Of a stretch of 64,000 nucleotides of DNA, positions 33,119 to 45,500 are shown one piece after another (positions within the stretch are counted from its first letter, which is position 1; each line of letters opens with the position of its first letter). The notes under the pieces were generated by a model. That model saw only the letters and a list, made by a program, of their open reading frames with translations, did not search any database and had not been told where the DNA came from. The translations under genes were made by a program, and so were the position numbers. The stretch comes from Cristatella mucedo (lineage: Eukaryota > Bryozoa > Phylactolaemata > Cristatellidae). The DNA lies in the NCBI GenBank assembly GCA_009760855.2, contig WPIO01000009.1:5898001-5962000 (forward strand). Direction: 5' to 3'.

Positions 33119-33589
33119 AGTAATTTTCCCATGAACACTCAGTGGGCAGGATGAGTAGGATAAAAGACTTAGAGCAAGACTGATGTGTAAATCTCCATAA
33201 AAAGGAAAATCAGAGTAAAGCTCTAGTATATAGGAAGGAAGCAGATATGAAGCAAGGCTCCCGTGTAAGTAAGTAAACCCGCTTTAGTCAGCACTTTTTC
33301 AGAATTGAACAAGCATTTCTTAGCGCACGAATCTCCCACGTTTACTTCAACGGATTAGACCAGATACTGATAACGACTTTTACAAAACGACCAGCGGAGT
33401 GGGCGAAGTCATACAATGTGTGTGAAATTAGCAAAACAACTATTGCCGGCACTGTGGCGCCGGCACTTATTTCTCAACCATTTTAGACTTATAAACTTCT
33501 TCTCCCACTAAGTGAGAAAATGCGCGCGTTTCTCAATTCATGGCTCCATATGACACTTCAAACCTACTACTTCGGAATTCTTATAAAAT
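33119..33589. other. Intergenic DNA, nothing recognised
   Basis: AT-rich; no feature supported. Confidence 0.45.
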
Positions 33590-34760
33590 GATTCTATTTC
33601 TTTCGTAACGTGTCTCTTTCAAAGAGAATATTGCAGCTTCCTTGTAGAATGCATGTCTTCAAAATTTGCGGTTGAGCATAGCTTAGAACTGTACTATAAT
33701 GAAAAATTTGATATTTTTTGAACTCATGCTCGATGCTTGATTTCCTCTGGAAATGTTCCCGGTGACTACGCAGATCCAAAGGTTTGGTCGAGAGTCGTTT
33801 AATGTCTTGGGGGTGAGACCTCTCAGCATTGGCTGGCAAACTGTTTACCGTCTTATAAATCTGTTTTGGGTTGGACTGGCAGGACCACCATTTTCATGTT
33901 GAACAAGGCGCTCTGGCTTTTGGAAGCCTCGGAGTGTAGACTCGAAGGAAGTCTTTGAAATTCGCTAGACTTTTATCAGACCCGGACTGACTGAAGCGGC
34001 GTTCAACCCTGCGCTTAACACGGCACATCAAGCGTTTTTGTAAATTAAAAGGAATCTCCACGACTCTATACACGGACCGAGTGTACGGGAGTAGGCTCGT
34101 CAAGAGCGCTCCTGGGCGTCATATTAACTGCATCAGTTATTATGTCAAGGATACTTCTCTCGAATCTGATGCAGATCAAGAAGACCTGCCTTAATTATGA
34201 ACTTCGAAAATTCTTCTCGGCCGATACTTTTTAAGTTACGTCGCTTGACAAAGGTGACATTACCCTGTACGTACAACGTAGCAGGTAAACGAGGCCGAAC
34301 AATGATCCAAGGAGGTCAGCTGGCCCACAAGAAGGTCTGTGGTGCTGACATCTTCAGTGATAACGAGATCAAGCGTATGGCCACCAACGTGAGTTGAGTG
34401 ATGAACGTGTTATTTCAAGCCAAAGTTTTCCAGGCAGGCAAGAAATGAGCGGATCTGACTATTGCTAGGATTTTCAACGCGAATATTGAAGTCAGCTGCA
34501 ATCATTAGCGGCCTGTCGCAACCAATATTTTAGCGAGCCACTCCAAAATCTCCTGTATAAGCACGTTTGGACAGCCAGGAGGAGGTCGCTATATTACAAC
34601 AGTGAGAAGCACTGTCGTTAATGATGACCTATTTGCAACAGATTCGAGCGATCGCCCACGTGAAGAACCAGAGTAACTTTTAGGATATCTATGAAGCTAT
34701 ATGAATATCCGGTCAGACAGGACTTGTTGGTCGCTATTCATGATCATTTAGCTAGCTGGT
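33590..34760 (-). mobile_element. LINE endonuclease-domain remnant
   Basis: The minus strand carries ILEWLAKILVATGR, then PLMIAADFNIRVENPSNS and HVGGHTLDLVITEDV, the C-terminal half of an APE-type endonuclease of an L2/CR1-like LINE, then a decayed linker to about 33600. Frameshifts and stops break it. Which of the two LINE families it belongs to cannot be told, since their 5' parts are absent here. Confidence 0.75.
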
Positions 34761-36689
34761 TAGAGGCCTGTCGTTAGCTGACGTCAGCACGTTCAGAAAC
34801 TACATTTAGAATACTCGCTTATTTATTTTTTTATCCAAGTAATAGGTGTCAGGCTGGATGTCTTTGAGTCTAAGGTCGAGCAAATAGCATACACAATAGA
34901 GAGTAAACCGCTCAGGATAGAAGCGCTTGAGAAGATGGTCCAGTCTCACGCCGAACTCACGGCGACCAAGATTCGTTAACTAGTCCGATCCGAATATTGT
35001 CACCGATGCTTATGCGTGCACAATACCTCCTTGTTCTCCACAGGTAGGACATCGAGTGTTGCTACCCTGCTAGTCTTATTTCTATCACCATTGCTTGACA
35101 TGGCGGTGGACCAAAAAATCCTCTTCCACCATGCCTTAGTTGCCGCCTTTACCACAAATAATCTCTTAAGCGAGCTGCATACCTTATTTGCTTCCTTCAT
35201 CTGCTTCTTAAAGGGGCACGATGGTCCATAGAGCCTTAGCACATGACAACTGTAAATTTATTTGGATCTAATTCATACATGCCTCGTCTCGATGGTTAAC
35301 AGCATTGGGAACCTAGCACCAGACTGATGTTGCACTAGTCTTTGGTATGGTTTAGGCTTTTCGCGAACGTCATCTAGGATGCTGAAAAATCTGAGACTGC
35401 CTTCCTGATGTGAACGGACCGTGACCATCTTCAATTGGAAGCATTTCAGAAAAAATCAGCCGAGGTTTTTTCAGTGTCTAGCCCCGGTTCGTGTCATGTT
35501 GGTTCATTTTAGGAATTAGGATTTTTTAATACTCATGAAGAGTCTCCTACCATTGTGATGGAATGTTAAGTAATATAATGAGGTGTAATATAAATAAATG
35601 TAATGTTATTCTACCCCGGCCGGACTCAGACCTCTTTGCCGACCAATGGACACACTGCACATCAGCTCATCAGGCACTGCAGTCGGGCCGTATCCCCTGA
35701 GCAAGCTAGATGTAAACGTGAAAGGCCAGCTGGCTCTTGTAACCCCACTGGCGCTGCTAAGGCCTCTTTCAGCTTTCAGCTTTCGCATCAGCCAGTAGGC
35801 GCGCTATCTCCTCTCGCTCACTCTTCTCTTTCTTTCTTCTCTCCTCGCCCTCCGGGGCAGCTTACACTACGGCTGCTACAAATCAATATGTTCGCAGCCT
35901 ATAATACAGCCATAGTCATGGCTCCCACAACTCGTCTGCGAGGGGCATATAATTCATAGTCGTTCTTTATCTCTCCACCGCTGGGCCTGCGAGCCCCCCA
36001 CCCACCCCACTTTGTCCACATGAGTTGTGCATAGACTAAGGCGCCGGCGACCCTTGCTCCAGGTGTGTTTTTCGGGGTTGCTTTTGATAGAAGCTTTTGA
36101 TGAGCCTGATAGTGATATGGAACTAGACATGCAGCGACAGTGTGTTTCTGCAAGAAACTTGGTAAACTATCTAATTGTTGCTTTGCGACTCCATCTAGAC
36201 ATACGCCAACGAGCTCGAGACCCGTGGACCAGATAGGAGACCCGTGGACCTGCGGAACTCCAGGTGGGCGATCGTGCCTGGCCTTTACTAGCTTCAGCTC
36301 TGGACAGCCGTCAAGGAACGGGCGACGAGCTGAAGTTTGGTGAAGCTCGCCTATTTCCCATGACAGTTCAAGGTTGCAATAGGACCCCCTACTCTGAGAT
36401 GACGCCGCTCACGGGGGTAAGTGTCTGCACTGGATATCCCGTCCGGTTTTAGTGGCAAAACAGAAGACATAAAACAGGCCGCGTGCATTAATGAGTATGC
36501 GAATTCTGACTCTTGTAAGGGAGAATATACACGTATTATTGTAGCTATAATGACCTGCCTAAATACAAAATCCACTCTATGATAGGCATTTCAGATGTGC
36601 CTGCACTGGTGTACGAAAAATAGCTATACTTACCTTCTTAACAGCATCAACTTAATCAAAATAGGCGAAGAAGATATTACCTAAACCGT
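34761..36689. other. Intergenic DNA, mostly unrecognised
   Basis: The right part (to about 35250) may continue the LINE endonuclease copy, but it is too decayed to call. 35600-36350 has moderate-GC frames without a known family. Confidence 0.4.
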
Positions 36690-38215
36690 TCGTGCGACTT
36701 GTTACGGAGGCCATATTTAAGTAGTAAATGACACTGTTGTATTTCTATGAGCATTAGTGCACAGCAAAAGACGGCTCAGACAGATGCCGATTTCTATGGA
36801 ACGAGGAGCCGGGCCGCAATGGTGACAGGCTAGCTCATAAGCGTCTTCAAAAGTGGGTCCGCTGTCCTTGGCCGGAAGAGAGCGGTGAATAGGCAAGCCA
36901 GGCGGACCGAACATCCTCTTCCCACCGGTGCCCGATTAATGGACCGATCTCACGGTACAAAGTTCAGTATGTAGGTATGGTGGTGTCCTTGGTTGATATG
37001 CGTCGATGTATGCAGTGCATATCGGTTTGAGGCGGCGGCACTGGTGCCCGAGATGAATCCAGATCCGATATATCCGATGTATCTGCCTCCAAATGTTCAC
37101 GCAAGGTCTCTGTCAATGGGCCTGTAATAACACGGGTAGTGTCAGCAGTGAAGTACAGCTGCGAGTCTGTAAGGGCTATGCTACTCTCAGCTGCTACAGT
37201 AGGGCCTTAGCTGATTGTGTCAATAGCTTTTGCTGCAGCTGAAACATTATTACTTGCACCAGCATCACTTATATGACTGGTAGTGGTCTTCCTTCTCTTG
37301 ACCCCTGCTCACACCTTCCCTGGGTCACCTGGTCAGTGTATGGCATTAGATCTCGCCGGCTAAGCTGGTTTTGGTGACGAATCTCGCATTCAGCATCATC
37401 TTCTGGCTCTACTCAATACATCACATAGCTCTTGGCTGCCTTTACGGTTCCCGGAGATCTAATTGATGTCCTGCTACGACAATCCATGAACCACACCAGA
37501 GCTCCACTCGCATATCTGAGGTATAGTTAGAGATGACGGCACGGCAGCACTTTCAGTGACAGGAGAAAGCAGGTCCAGACAGGTACGTGGGAAAGTTTCT
37601 GCCAAGCGCTAACTGCAATGAGGTGGATACGATCGCTTTGTTCTCATAGGAGCAGTACCTTAACGGGCGCTGGTCGATGCACAGCTGGGGATCGCATTCA
37701 CCAGCCACACGTGCTTGCTTGAAAGCTGCACGAAGCGCTCAGCTAGTCCGTCGCCATGTGTTTGATAGGATGCCGAAAGGAAGTACCGGATGCCGTAAGC
37801 CTGTAGGAAACTAGCAACATCATAAGATGTGAGCTGCCATCTGTTTTCAGATACAATTACCCTGGGAAGACCAGATCGAGCAAAGAGTGTCCGCAGCGTC
37901 GAGATTGTGGTGCCAGAGGTTGCCTCCCTCACGCGAAACACTTCGGGCCACTTCGAGAACGCATCTACCGCTATTAGGAAATAGTGGCTGTCAAGTCACC
38001 AGGAAAAATCAAAGCGAATACGTTGCCATGGGCCCGCTGGGTCCTTCCACTGGCGGTGCATGCCTCGTTTGGTCGAATCGACGGCAGCTACGGCACACAG
38101 ACTCTATGTCACTACCTATGCCTGGCCACTGGATGTTGTTTCTAGCAGTCACTTTCATTTTAATTCTGCCAAGATTGCTGTCGTCATTCGAATAGCTTAG
38201 CGAGCTATTTTTTAA
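36690..38215 (-). mobile_element. Ty3/Gypsy integrase remnant
   Basis: Minus-strand frame 37941-37660 reads FRVREATSGTTISTLRTLFA, GLPRVIVSENRWQLTSYDVA and GLAERFVQ, the integrase catalytic core pattern (D..N-G-x-Q-F..S/E), with Arg and Leu where Gly and Phe are usual. Beyond it, broken pieces resemble the polyprotein C-terminus (DDAECEIRHQNQL). Inactive. Confidence 0.8.
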
Positions 38216-38830
38216 TGCAGCTCCGCTCGCTTCTGCAGGGTTCTTCTGCGCCTTCTGGCAAGCTGCTCCAGAGATGATGCAGCAGATTTGCTGATTTTCA
38301 GAGGGCTGAAGAAAAGCTCCAGACTGTGGCGGGCGGGGGGCGCGAAGGGCAAAGGCAGGTGCGCCTTCGGCCGGCGCACGTGGTATTTTGAAAAGGTGTG
38401 CGACCCGTTTCCTTTTTTAGATGTGGCCATGCAGACCTATGTTCGCCCCCACGCTATCGACGTGCAACTTCAGGCTCTCCATATTAGACAGCTACTGTTT
38501 CTAGATACGCCTGATAATACGCTTGAGCAGAGCACCTTCAGCCTTGATATTCAGGCTTTCCGAATAGTAAATTTGCCATTTCAAAGTGGAGGCTGAAGAG
38601 CTTTTGAATGGCCTGTCCGGACGGTTCTTTTCCTGGCTAAATCTGGCTCTGCCTCTAGGATAGCGAGCTACACTGGGCTAACGGGACAGAAACTGATCCG
38701 ATTTGGTCAGGGTGAAGAAGAGATAGAGAGAGGGTGACAGAGAGAAGAGAGAGAGAGAGAGAGGTAGATAGATAGATAGATACAGAGGATAAATATGCAT
38801 ATTAGATATCCCCCTCTCAATCTATCTTTC
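38216..38830. other. Intergenic DNA with GA/GATA-rich end
   Basis: Not recognised except for a GA and (GATA)n stretch at about 38720-38790. Confidence 0.5.
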
Positions 38831-38954
38831 TTTCCCTCTCTTTCTCTCTCTCTTTCTCTCTCTGTCTCTCACTCTTTGTCTCTCTCTGTCTCTCCGTCTC
38901 TCCCTCTTTCTCTTCATCCCTTCCTACCTCACATCCACGCCCTCTATCTCTCTT

Positions 38955-38985
<31 letters not shown>

Positions 38986-39199
38986 AATACATTATATATA
39001 TATATATATAATGTATTTATATACATATATAATGTATTTATATATATATATAATGTATTTATATATATTTATATAGAGAGAGATAGAGGGCGTGGATGTG
39101 AGGTAGGAAGGGATGAAGAGAAAGAGGGTGAGACGGAGAGACAGAGAGAGACAAAGAGTGAGAGACAGAGAGAGAAAGAGAGAGAGAAAGAGAGGAAGG
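38831..39199. repeat. Large inverted repeat, arms about 123 bp
   Basis: Left arm 38831-38953 (CT-rich, with cctacctcacatccacgccc) is nearly the exact reverse complement of right arm 39077-39199 (gggcgtggatgtgaggtagg). The AT-rich middle is itself made of tataatgtatttata-type palindromic units. Confidence 0.92.
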
Positions 39200-39639
39200 G
39201 AGAGAGACATAGAAGTAGAGATAGAGTTAGAAATAGATAGATAGACATATAGATAGGGAGAAAGAGATAAAAAAACAGAGAGAGAGTGAGAGATCGATGG
39301 ATAGAGAGATAGAGAAATACTGAGAGAGGGAGACAGAGAGCGGGAGACAGACAAAGAGACAGACAGATAGAAAGACGGACACATAGACAGACAGAGACAG
39401 AGAGAGACAGAAAGACAGACAGAGAATTATCGAGGCTTATGGGGAATAATCTGGCCAGTGCTAGTCGTTAATAGGGATTATTATCTCATCTTAGCCAAGT
39501 TGAAGTAACTGCATCTTTTTAAACTTTGGCACACATCCACCGAGTTATTTTAGTTATTTTAAGTAATTTAGACACATTTAGAAAAAAGAGCGTCTCCAGT
39601 GGCATGCTAAACAGGAGGACAGCAAAAAATAGGCTGTGC
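39200..39639. repeat. GA/GACA/GATA-rich low-complexity DNA
   Basis: Imperfect purine-rich repeats to about 39422, then about 215 bp not recognised. Confidence 0.7.
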
Positions 39640-40836
39640 AACGATTAAAATCGTGTGGGGGTCAGGTCTCACGCACGAGAAGAGTCACCTGTGGAGTCCC
39701 TCAAGGGTCTGTATTCGGTCCCTTGCTGTTCTCCATTTGGGAAAAGTAATTAAGGCCCATGGAAGAGGATATCACTTTTATGCTGACGATACTCAGTTGT
39801 ATTTGTCATTCAAACCGTCGGAATATGCTGCAGCAACTGAAAAACTGAATGCTTGCCTTGCCGATATTCGATCCTGGATGTCGGAAAACTTCCTGAAAGT
39901 AAATGACAATAAAACGGAACTATTGCTCATAGGACACCCTAAGCGTGTGGCTGGATTAAAGGGCTTTGCTCTTCTAATAGGTGATGCTGTTGTGCGACCA
40001 TCACCACGTGCTCGAAAATTAGGTGTCATTTTCGACAACTGCCTCGATTTTAAAAGCTTCGTTCAGAAGACTGCTTCTGCAGCTAGCCATCACGTCCGAT
40101 CTCTATCCAAGATTAGGAGCTGTCTTCCACAGTGGCTTGCCAAATATTTAACTAGCTCCTTAGTTCTGTCTCGGCTTGATTATTGCCATTCCCTATTGGC
40201 TGGGCTACCAAAAAAAGCGATTAGGCCACTGTAGCTGACTATGAGTATGGCTGCAAGGCTAGTCTTTAGGTCCCAGAAGTTTGAGCACATGTTTCCTTTG
40301 CTAAAAGAGCGTAGATGGTTGCCGGTTGACCAACGGATTCAGAGCAAGGTTCTTATGCTGACCCACAAGGCCCGCCACAGCATGGCTCCATCGTACCTAG
40401 CTGAACTGCTGCATCAGTTTCAGCTAGTTCGCGCCCTCAGGTCCTGTGTGGACAATGAATTAGCTGTCACATTCCTCCGCTTAAAGACCATTGGCGACAG
40501 AAGCTTTAGCTCTGCAGGACCTAGACTGTGGAACTCCCTTCACAATTCTTATGCAACGACAACTACTCTCCTACTGCCGACTATGGCACATCCTTTACAG
40601 CGGTCCTGAGCTGCTACTTTCATGCTACTCACTACCTCAACTGCTCTCCTGACTCTGCTATGCTTCCCACTTTCTCTTTGTTGCTTGAGTCAAAGTCTGT
40701 TGGCTACCGAATGCGTACCAAAAGCCGCTTAGGCTGTGAGTGGGTTATACAAGACTCTTGTGCATAACACCCACATAGTCTTTATGACTTTGTGGAGTTA
40801 CAGACGGAGATACATTACATTACATTACATTGCAAT
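39640..40836 (+). mobile_element. LINE family B, 5'-truncated reverse transcriptase copy
   Basis: Frames at 39653-40234 and 40241-40609 give [16 protein letters not shown] (catalytic block), [54 protein letters not shown] and PRLWNSLH, the order of L2/CR1-like LINE reverse transcriptase ends. There are at least one stop and one indel. It ends in (ACATT)n after cagacggaga. 5' truncation is usual for LINE insertion. Confidence 0.88.
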
Positions 40837-42387
40837 GCATGACATTTCATTAATCCGGCCACTTTTAGTTGTGTCAGCTCAAGGTCACGGTTAACATCTT
40901 TCCCAAAAAATTCCTTGCTGCCAACATACCCAATGATGGAGCACAATGTGTTCGAATTTTGAAAATCACCGACTGCCCTATCACATATCGCAAATGCTCA
41001 GCTAGGCTAAGCACAGCTAGTCCAATCCAAGTCGTTAAGCTGTGCCTCTAAAATTTTTTATTTCTTTGCAGACCATGCTTTCAATTCTTACTCTCTCGAA
41101 GACGGTAGCTTATTACCGACCAATATGACAACACCCTAGACTTGACTCACAAAGAGAAAATAAAAATCCACCAATTCCTCACAGACTTCGCTTAGTATCT
41201 GTGAATTCTCGTTAGTGTGCTTACACTTGCCGCCGATATTGGGCACGCTATAAACAATCAGCTGGCATGCTATGAATCAAGCTTAGTTGCAATAGCGGAT
41301 GCCCTACTATTCTGACTTTACAGTAAGCTAGTAACTCTTTCCATTGCTCTTGCATTCGTTTTTTCGCATTTCGCTTGGCCGCCGTCGTCCAACTCAAGCG
41401 AGAACCCTTGTAGATTAAAATAATGCAAGGAAATGAAGCTTTTTAGAGGAGATTCAAAAAGGATTGTACCGCGATAAAAAAACCTAGTCTTGAAAATCCT
41501 GCGATAAAAAATAAACTAAAGGATGGCTGGTTTTAGCATCCTTATTTACGTAGTGGTAAAAGACCCGTTGCACCAGCCACTCCAGCCTGCAACTGGAAAT
41601 ACACGATCGACTGCAACTCTACTCGAACCCAAGATCCGGGGGTATCAAGTGCCTTATGCCTGGACTAAGACTTTCCACGCCTGCTCCTGTCGGCCTTACT
41701 ATACTCCATGCACGATCATAAAATTTGGCTAGTCGGGCCGCTTAATGGATGAGGCACTTCGAATTGCACGGGGCAAGCCAAGCATGCTGGGATGTCCGGC
41801 GCGGCATGGCTCCCCAAACCTGATGGAGGACGTAATCAGCTGCTTTTTAGCCAGTGAGTCGTCGGTGCCAGAGTGACGGGTGGATGAAAATTGATTCAGA
41901 CACTAAAGGAGCGAAAGCCAAGCGACGACGAAAGTAGCTACAAAATTGACTGGGAAGAGCTGCTCGCACTGCGGTTATCCTGTACTACCTCATTTCCGCT
42001 CCATGCCGGACATGACGTTGTCGCGAGTTGCGATTTTGTTTCATAGGGCCACGATTTGGTGCTCAACTTGTGTTCGGGTAATGCATAGATAGCAAGCATT
42101 CGTCCACATGCCCTCCCACCCATCTCCTTTACGTTCCGAGCACAACTAAACTCGGAAATAACTGGCATTTTGACTCTTGCATTTTGACAGCAAATCAGAT
42201 TGAGCCGTATCGTATATGCAGGCGCCTTGCCCCTGGACTAAGCTAGATGGCTTCCCCACTGACAATTAACGACGACCCCTCCCCGACCGCTCTCATTTCG
42301 GGCACCCACGGCTTGAGAAGGTCGCACATGAAGCTCTAACATGGAAAAACAGGCGCTCAGCACTAACCTGGAAAGGGTCGTCGGTAG
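40837..42387. other. Region downstream of CDK8, nothing recognised
   Basis: Probably contains the CDK8 3' UTR. A minus-strand AATAAA is at about 41062-41057, far from the stop, so the 3' end is not settled. No other feature. Confidence 0.4.
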
Positions 42388-42526
42388 TTACTGACGTTTC
42401 TGATGGGCGGCGGCGGCGGCAACGGCTGTGGGGGCAGCGGCGGTGGCGGCGGCGCCGAGGTCAGGGTGGGTGCCGTCGTTCAAGAATTGCCTCTTCGGAT
42501 ATGGAATCGGTTTGCCACCAAAGATG
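42388..42526 (-). CDS. CDK8: CDK8 exon 9 of visible set, C-terminus
   Basis: 139 nt, phase 2 in; acceptor ttatatag, stop TAA at 42390-42388. [18 protein letters not shown] matches the conserved IPYPKREFL at the end of the CDK8 kinase region. Then a short alanine-rich tail (GCC repeats) ends AHQKRQ. Vertebrate tails are longer and Gln-rich. Confidence 0.92.
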
Positions 42527-45500
42527 CTATATAAAATTGGCACGGTCTCAAAGCACAAGCGTAAATATTGCGGACTGACTAGCGGCCAATTTCGAATCAA
42601 CCACTGCAAAAGAAAGCACCCTGGTGGCCTAGGGGGCCGGGCCAGCGGCGGCAGCTGGCCTGCCTCTCGCCTCCTGCTCAGGCTTCGCGGCTTCTCGGTG
42701 GCAGCAGCAGCAAGCCTTTCCCCACAGTGGATTTGGCTCTGGGAACAAGCGGCAAGCGCCTCCACTTACTCGCAGCACGGTAGCGGATCCTTAGCGAAAT
42801 ATGGGTCTTGCAAGGCTTCCTTGGACGTCATTCGCTCGTTGGGGTCCATGGTCAGCAAGCGACGCAGCTGAAATAGCAGCAATGGAACTGAGCATCATCG
42901 TCTGCTAACAGGTCAGCTGACCGAGGTGCACTGACGTTGGGCTATTTTATGCACTGATTGAGGGGCCGGCTTCACCACAAGTTCAAGGTCACGGGCCATG
43001 GCATTTCGTTGCGTTTACACGATGAGCCTGGGCCTCTTATCGTTGCTGTTACTAATTCGTATACCCATGCATATCCGTATAATCTTTACGCACACCCTGC
43101 CCATGCAGCTTTGCTAGCGACCCATGAAGACAGAAAGGGGTATGTTGGAAGCTTGAGAGCAGCCAGGCGCTGAGGTTTCGAAAATAGATTAGACGGCCTC
43201 AGCTGCAACACGAAGACGATTGGCCATCTGCCGCCGCCCCCCCCCATGTGGCTGAACTCGTCCTGCTGAGACTTCACTTGAAGGAATAATTGCCAGAATT
43301 GTTCAGTTCAATTCAGAATCGTGTCAGCAGGAAATGAGTTTGCAAGAGCTTGAACCTTGTCTACCAATCTGCACGTAGTTGGTAACAGCTGTGCTAATAC
43401 GATGCTCACCGACTTGACCATGTCGAGTACAAATGAGGTATGTCTGTTACCTATAATCCTTAGGGATACTCCACACACAGCGTCTTGATACCTACTGGCG
43501 TGGATGCCAGATAGAAACCCCTTGACACCGATGCTGTCCGTGCGAGAATATCTGCTTCCCCATTGCTGTTCAATCCCCGTTCCAATATGTGATCATTGGT
43601 ATATTGCTGTGACACGACACTGGCAGACGTACTTGACGAGTTTGCGATTATGACTAAGCACGCTGTTCGCCCTCTAGCCCAGATGACCTATTGTTTGCCG
43701 CATACATTAAACTACCGAGTATTACTAAGATCAAGCTTAGAAAAGCATGCGGAAGATCAGGACTGAATGTCCATCGACAGGCGGACAACTGTTGATCGTA
43801 CCAATCGATTCTAGCAATGGCCAAGTCTAGCTTCTATAAAAAGATTGTTAAGTCACAGATGCACACACAGTCCAAAAGGGCTGATGTCTCTCTACGATAC
43901 ACGATAGTCTCCTTAACTGCTCCCGAGTAAGCACTTTACCTATTGATCCTTGTGATTATCTCGCAGATCGCTTCTCTAGCTTCTTGGATAACAAGATAGA
44001 CAAGATCTAGGAGTCCATCTCTGAGGTGGCAGCATCCTTTTAGAATATTGTCCCTCAATTCCATGAAGCACCTCAATGTCTGCATTCAAGGAGGCCACTA
44101 GCGACCTAGTCCTGAATTTCTTATCCCAATCAAATAAGAAAACTAGTCCTCTGGACTCTATTTCCACTGTTCTGTTTCTATGATGCATAGATGTGGTGCT
44201 GCCATACACAACTAACAACATACATGTCTCATTGGCCTCAGGTCACGCCCCAGCACTATTCAAAAAGGCTGCAGTCAGGCCACTACAAAATAAAACAACA
44301 TTAAACCAAGAGAACTTCAGCAACTTCCGCCTAGTCTAAATACTACCATTCTTATCAAAGACACTGTCGTGGAACGAGTCTTGGCAGATTAGCTGAACCC
44401 ATATATCGAAACTTCAAACCTTGCTAGTCAGTTCCAGTCTGGCTTTAGAGCTTATCACTCCACAGAGTCAGCATTGCTTAGGGTATACAGTGACCTACTT
44501 AGGAATGCAGACATGGGTAGAGTGTCTCTGCTTGTTTTGCTCGATCTTTCGGCAGCTTTTGATACTATCGATCACCAAGTTCTTCTAGCGCCCCTCTCAT
44601 CTCGCCTGGGCATCACTGGCACTGCTCTGCAGTGGTTCAGGTCCTATCTCAGTGGGAGACTCCAGAGCATTGACGTGAATGGACAAAGATCATCTGAGGT
44701 ACCTCTGAAATATGGGGTACCTCAGGGCTCCGTGCTAGGTCCGGTTCTTTTCATGGTTTATACTCTCCCTCTTGCTGATGTGATTGCCAAGCACAATCAA
44801 GGCTTTCACTTCAATGCGGATGATACTCAGTTATACCTTTGGTTTGATCCCTCCCAGCCTTCGAGCACCTCGAATTCTCTAAACTCACTTGCTGCATGCA
44901 TTGATGACATCCGCACATGGATGGCAGCAAATTTTGTAAAACTAAACGATGACAAAACTAACTTACTAGTTATGGGCAAACCAAGTGTGATTCACAAATT
45001 AGAGAGGCCGACACTCAAAATTTGCTATGCCAGCATATCTCCTGTCGAATCAGCTCGAAATCTAAGCGTCATATTCCAAAGCGAACTTTCGCGAGACGAC
45101 CATATTAGCTCCACAGTCAAAAATGCCTATTTTCAGCTTCATAACATTGCTGAAATTCGGGCTTGTTTAGATAAGGATACCACGTCTAAGTTGATCCATG
45201 CATTCGTGACATCTCGTCTCGACTTCTGCAACTCACTGCTTACTGGCCTACCAGCATGCGTGATCAGGCAATTGCTAATGGTGCAAAACTCCGCAGCTAG
45301 GTTTTTTCTATCGTGAGCGTCACAGTTGCTACATCACACCACTTCTCGCCGACCTGCACAGGCTACCTGTGAAGCAACGGACTGACTTCAAGGTTTTGTC
45401 GCTAACTTTTAGGTCACTTCATTCTTTGGCTCCAGCAGATCTCTCAAATCTACTCCAACACCAGACCAAGCATCGTACCACCCGCTTTTCGGAATCCAAC

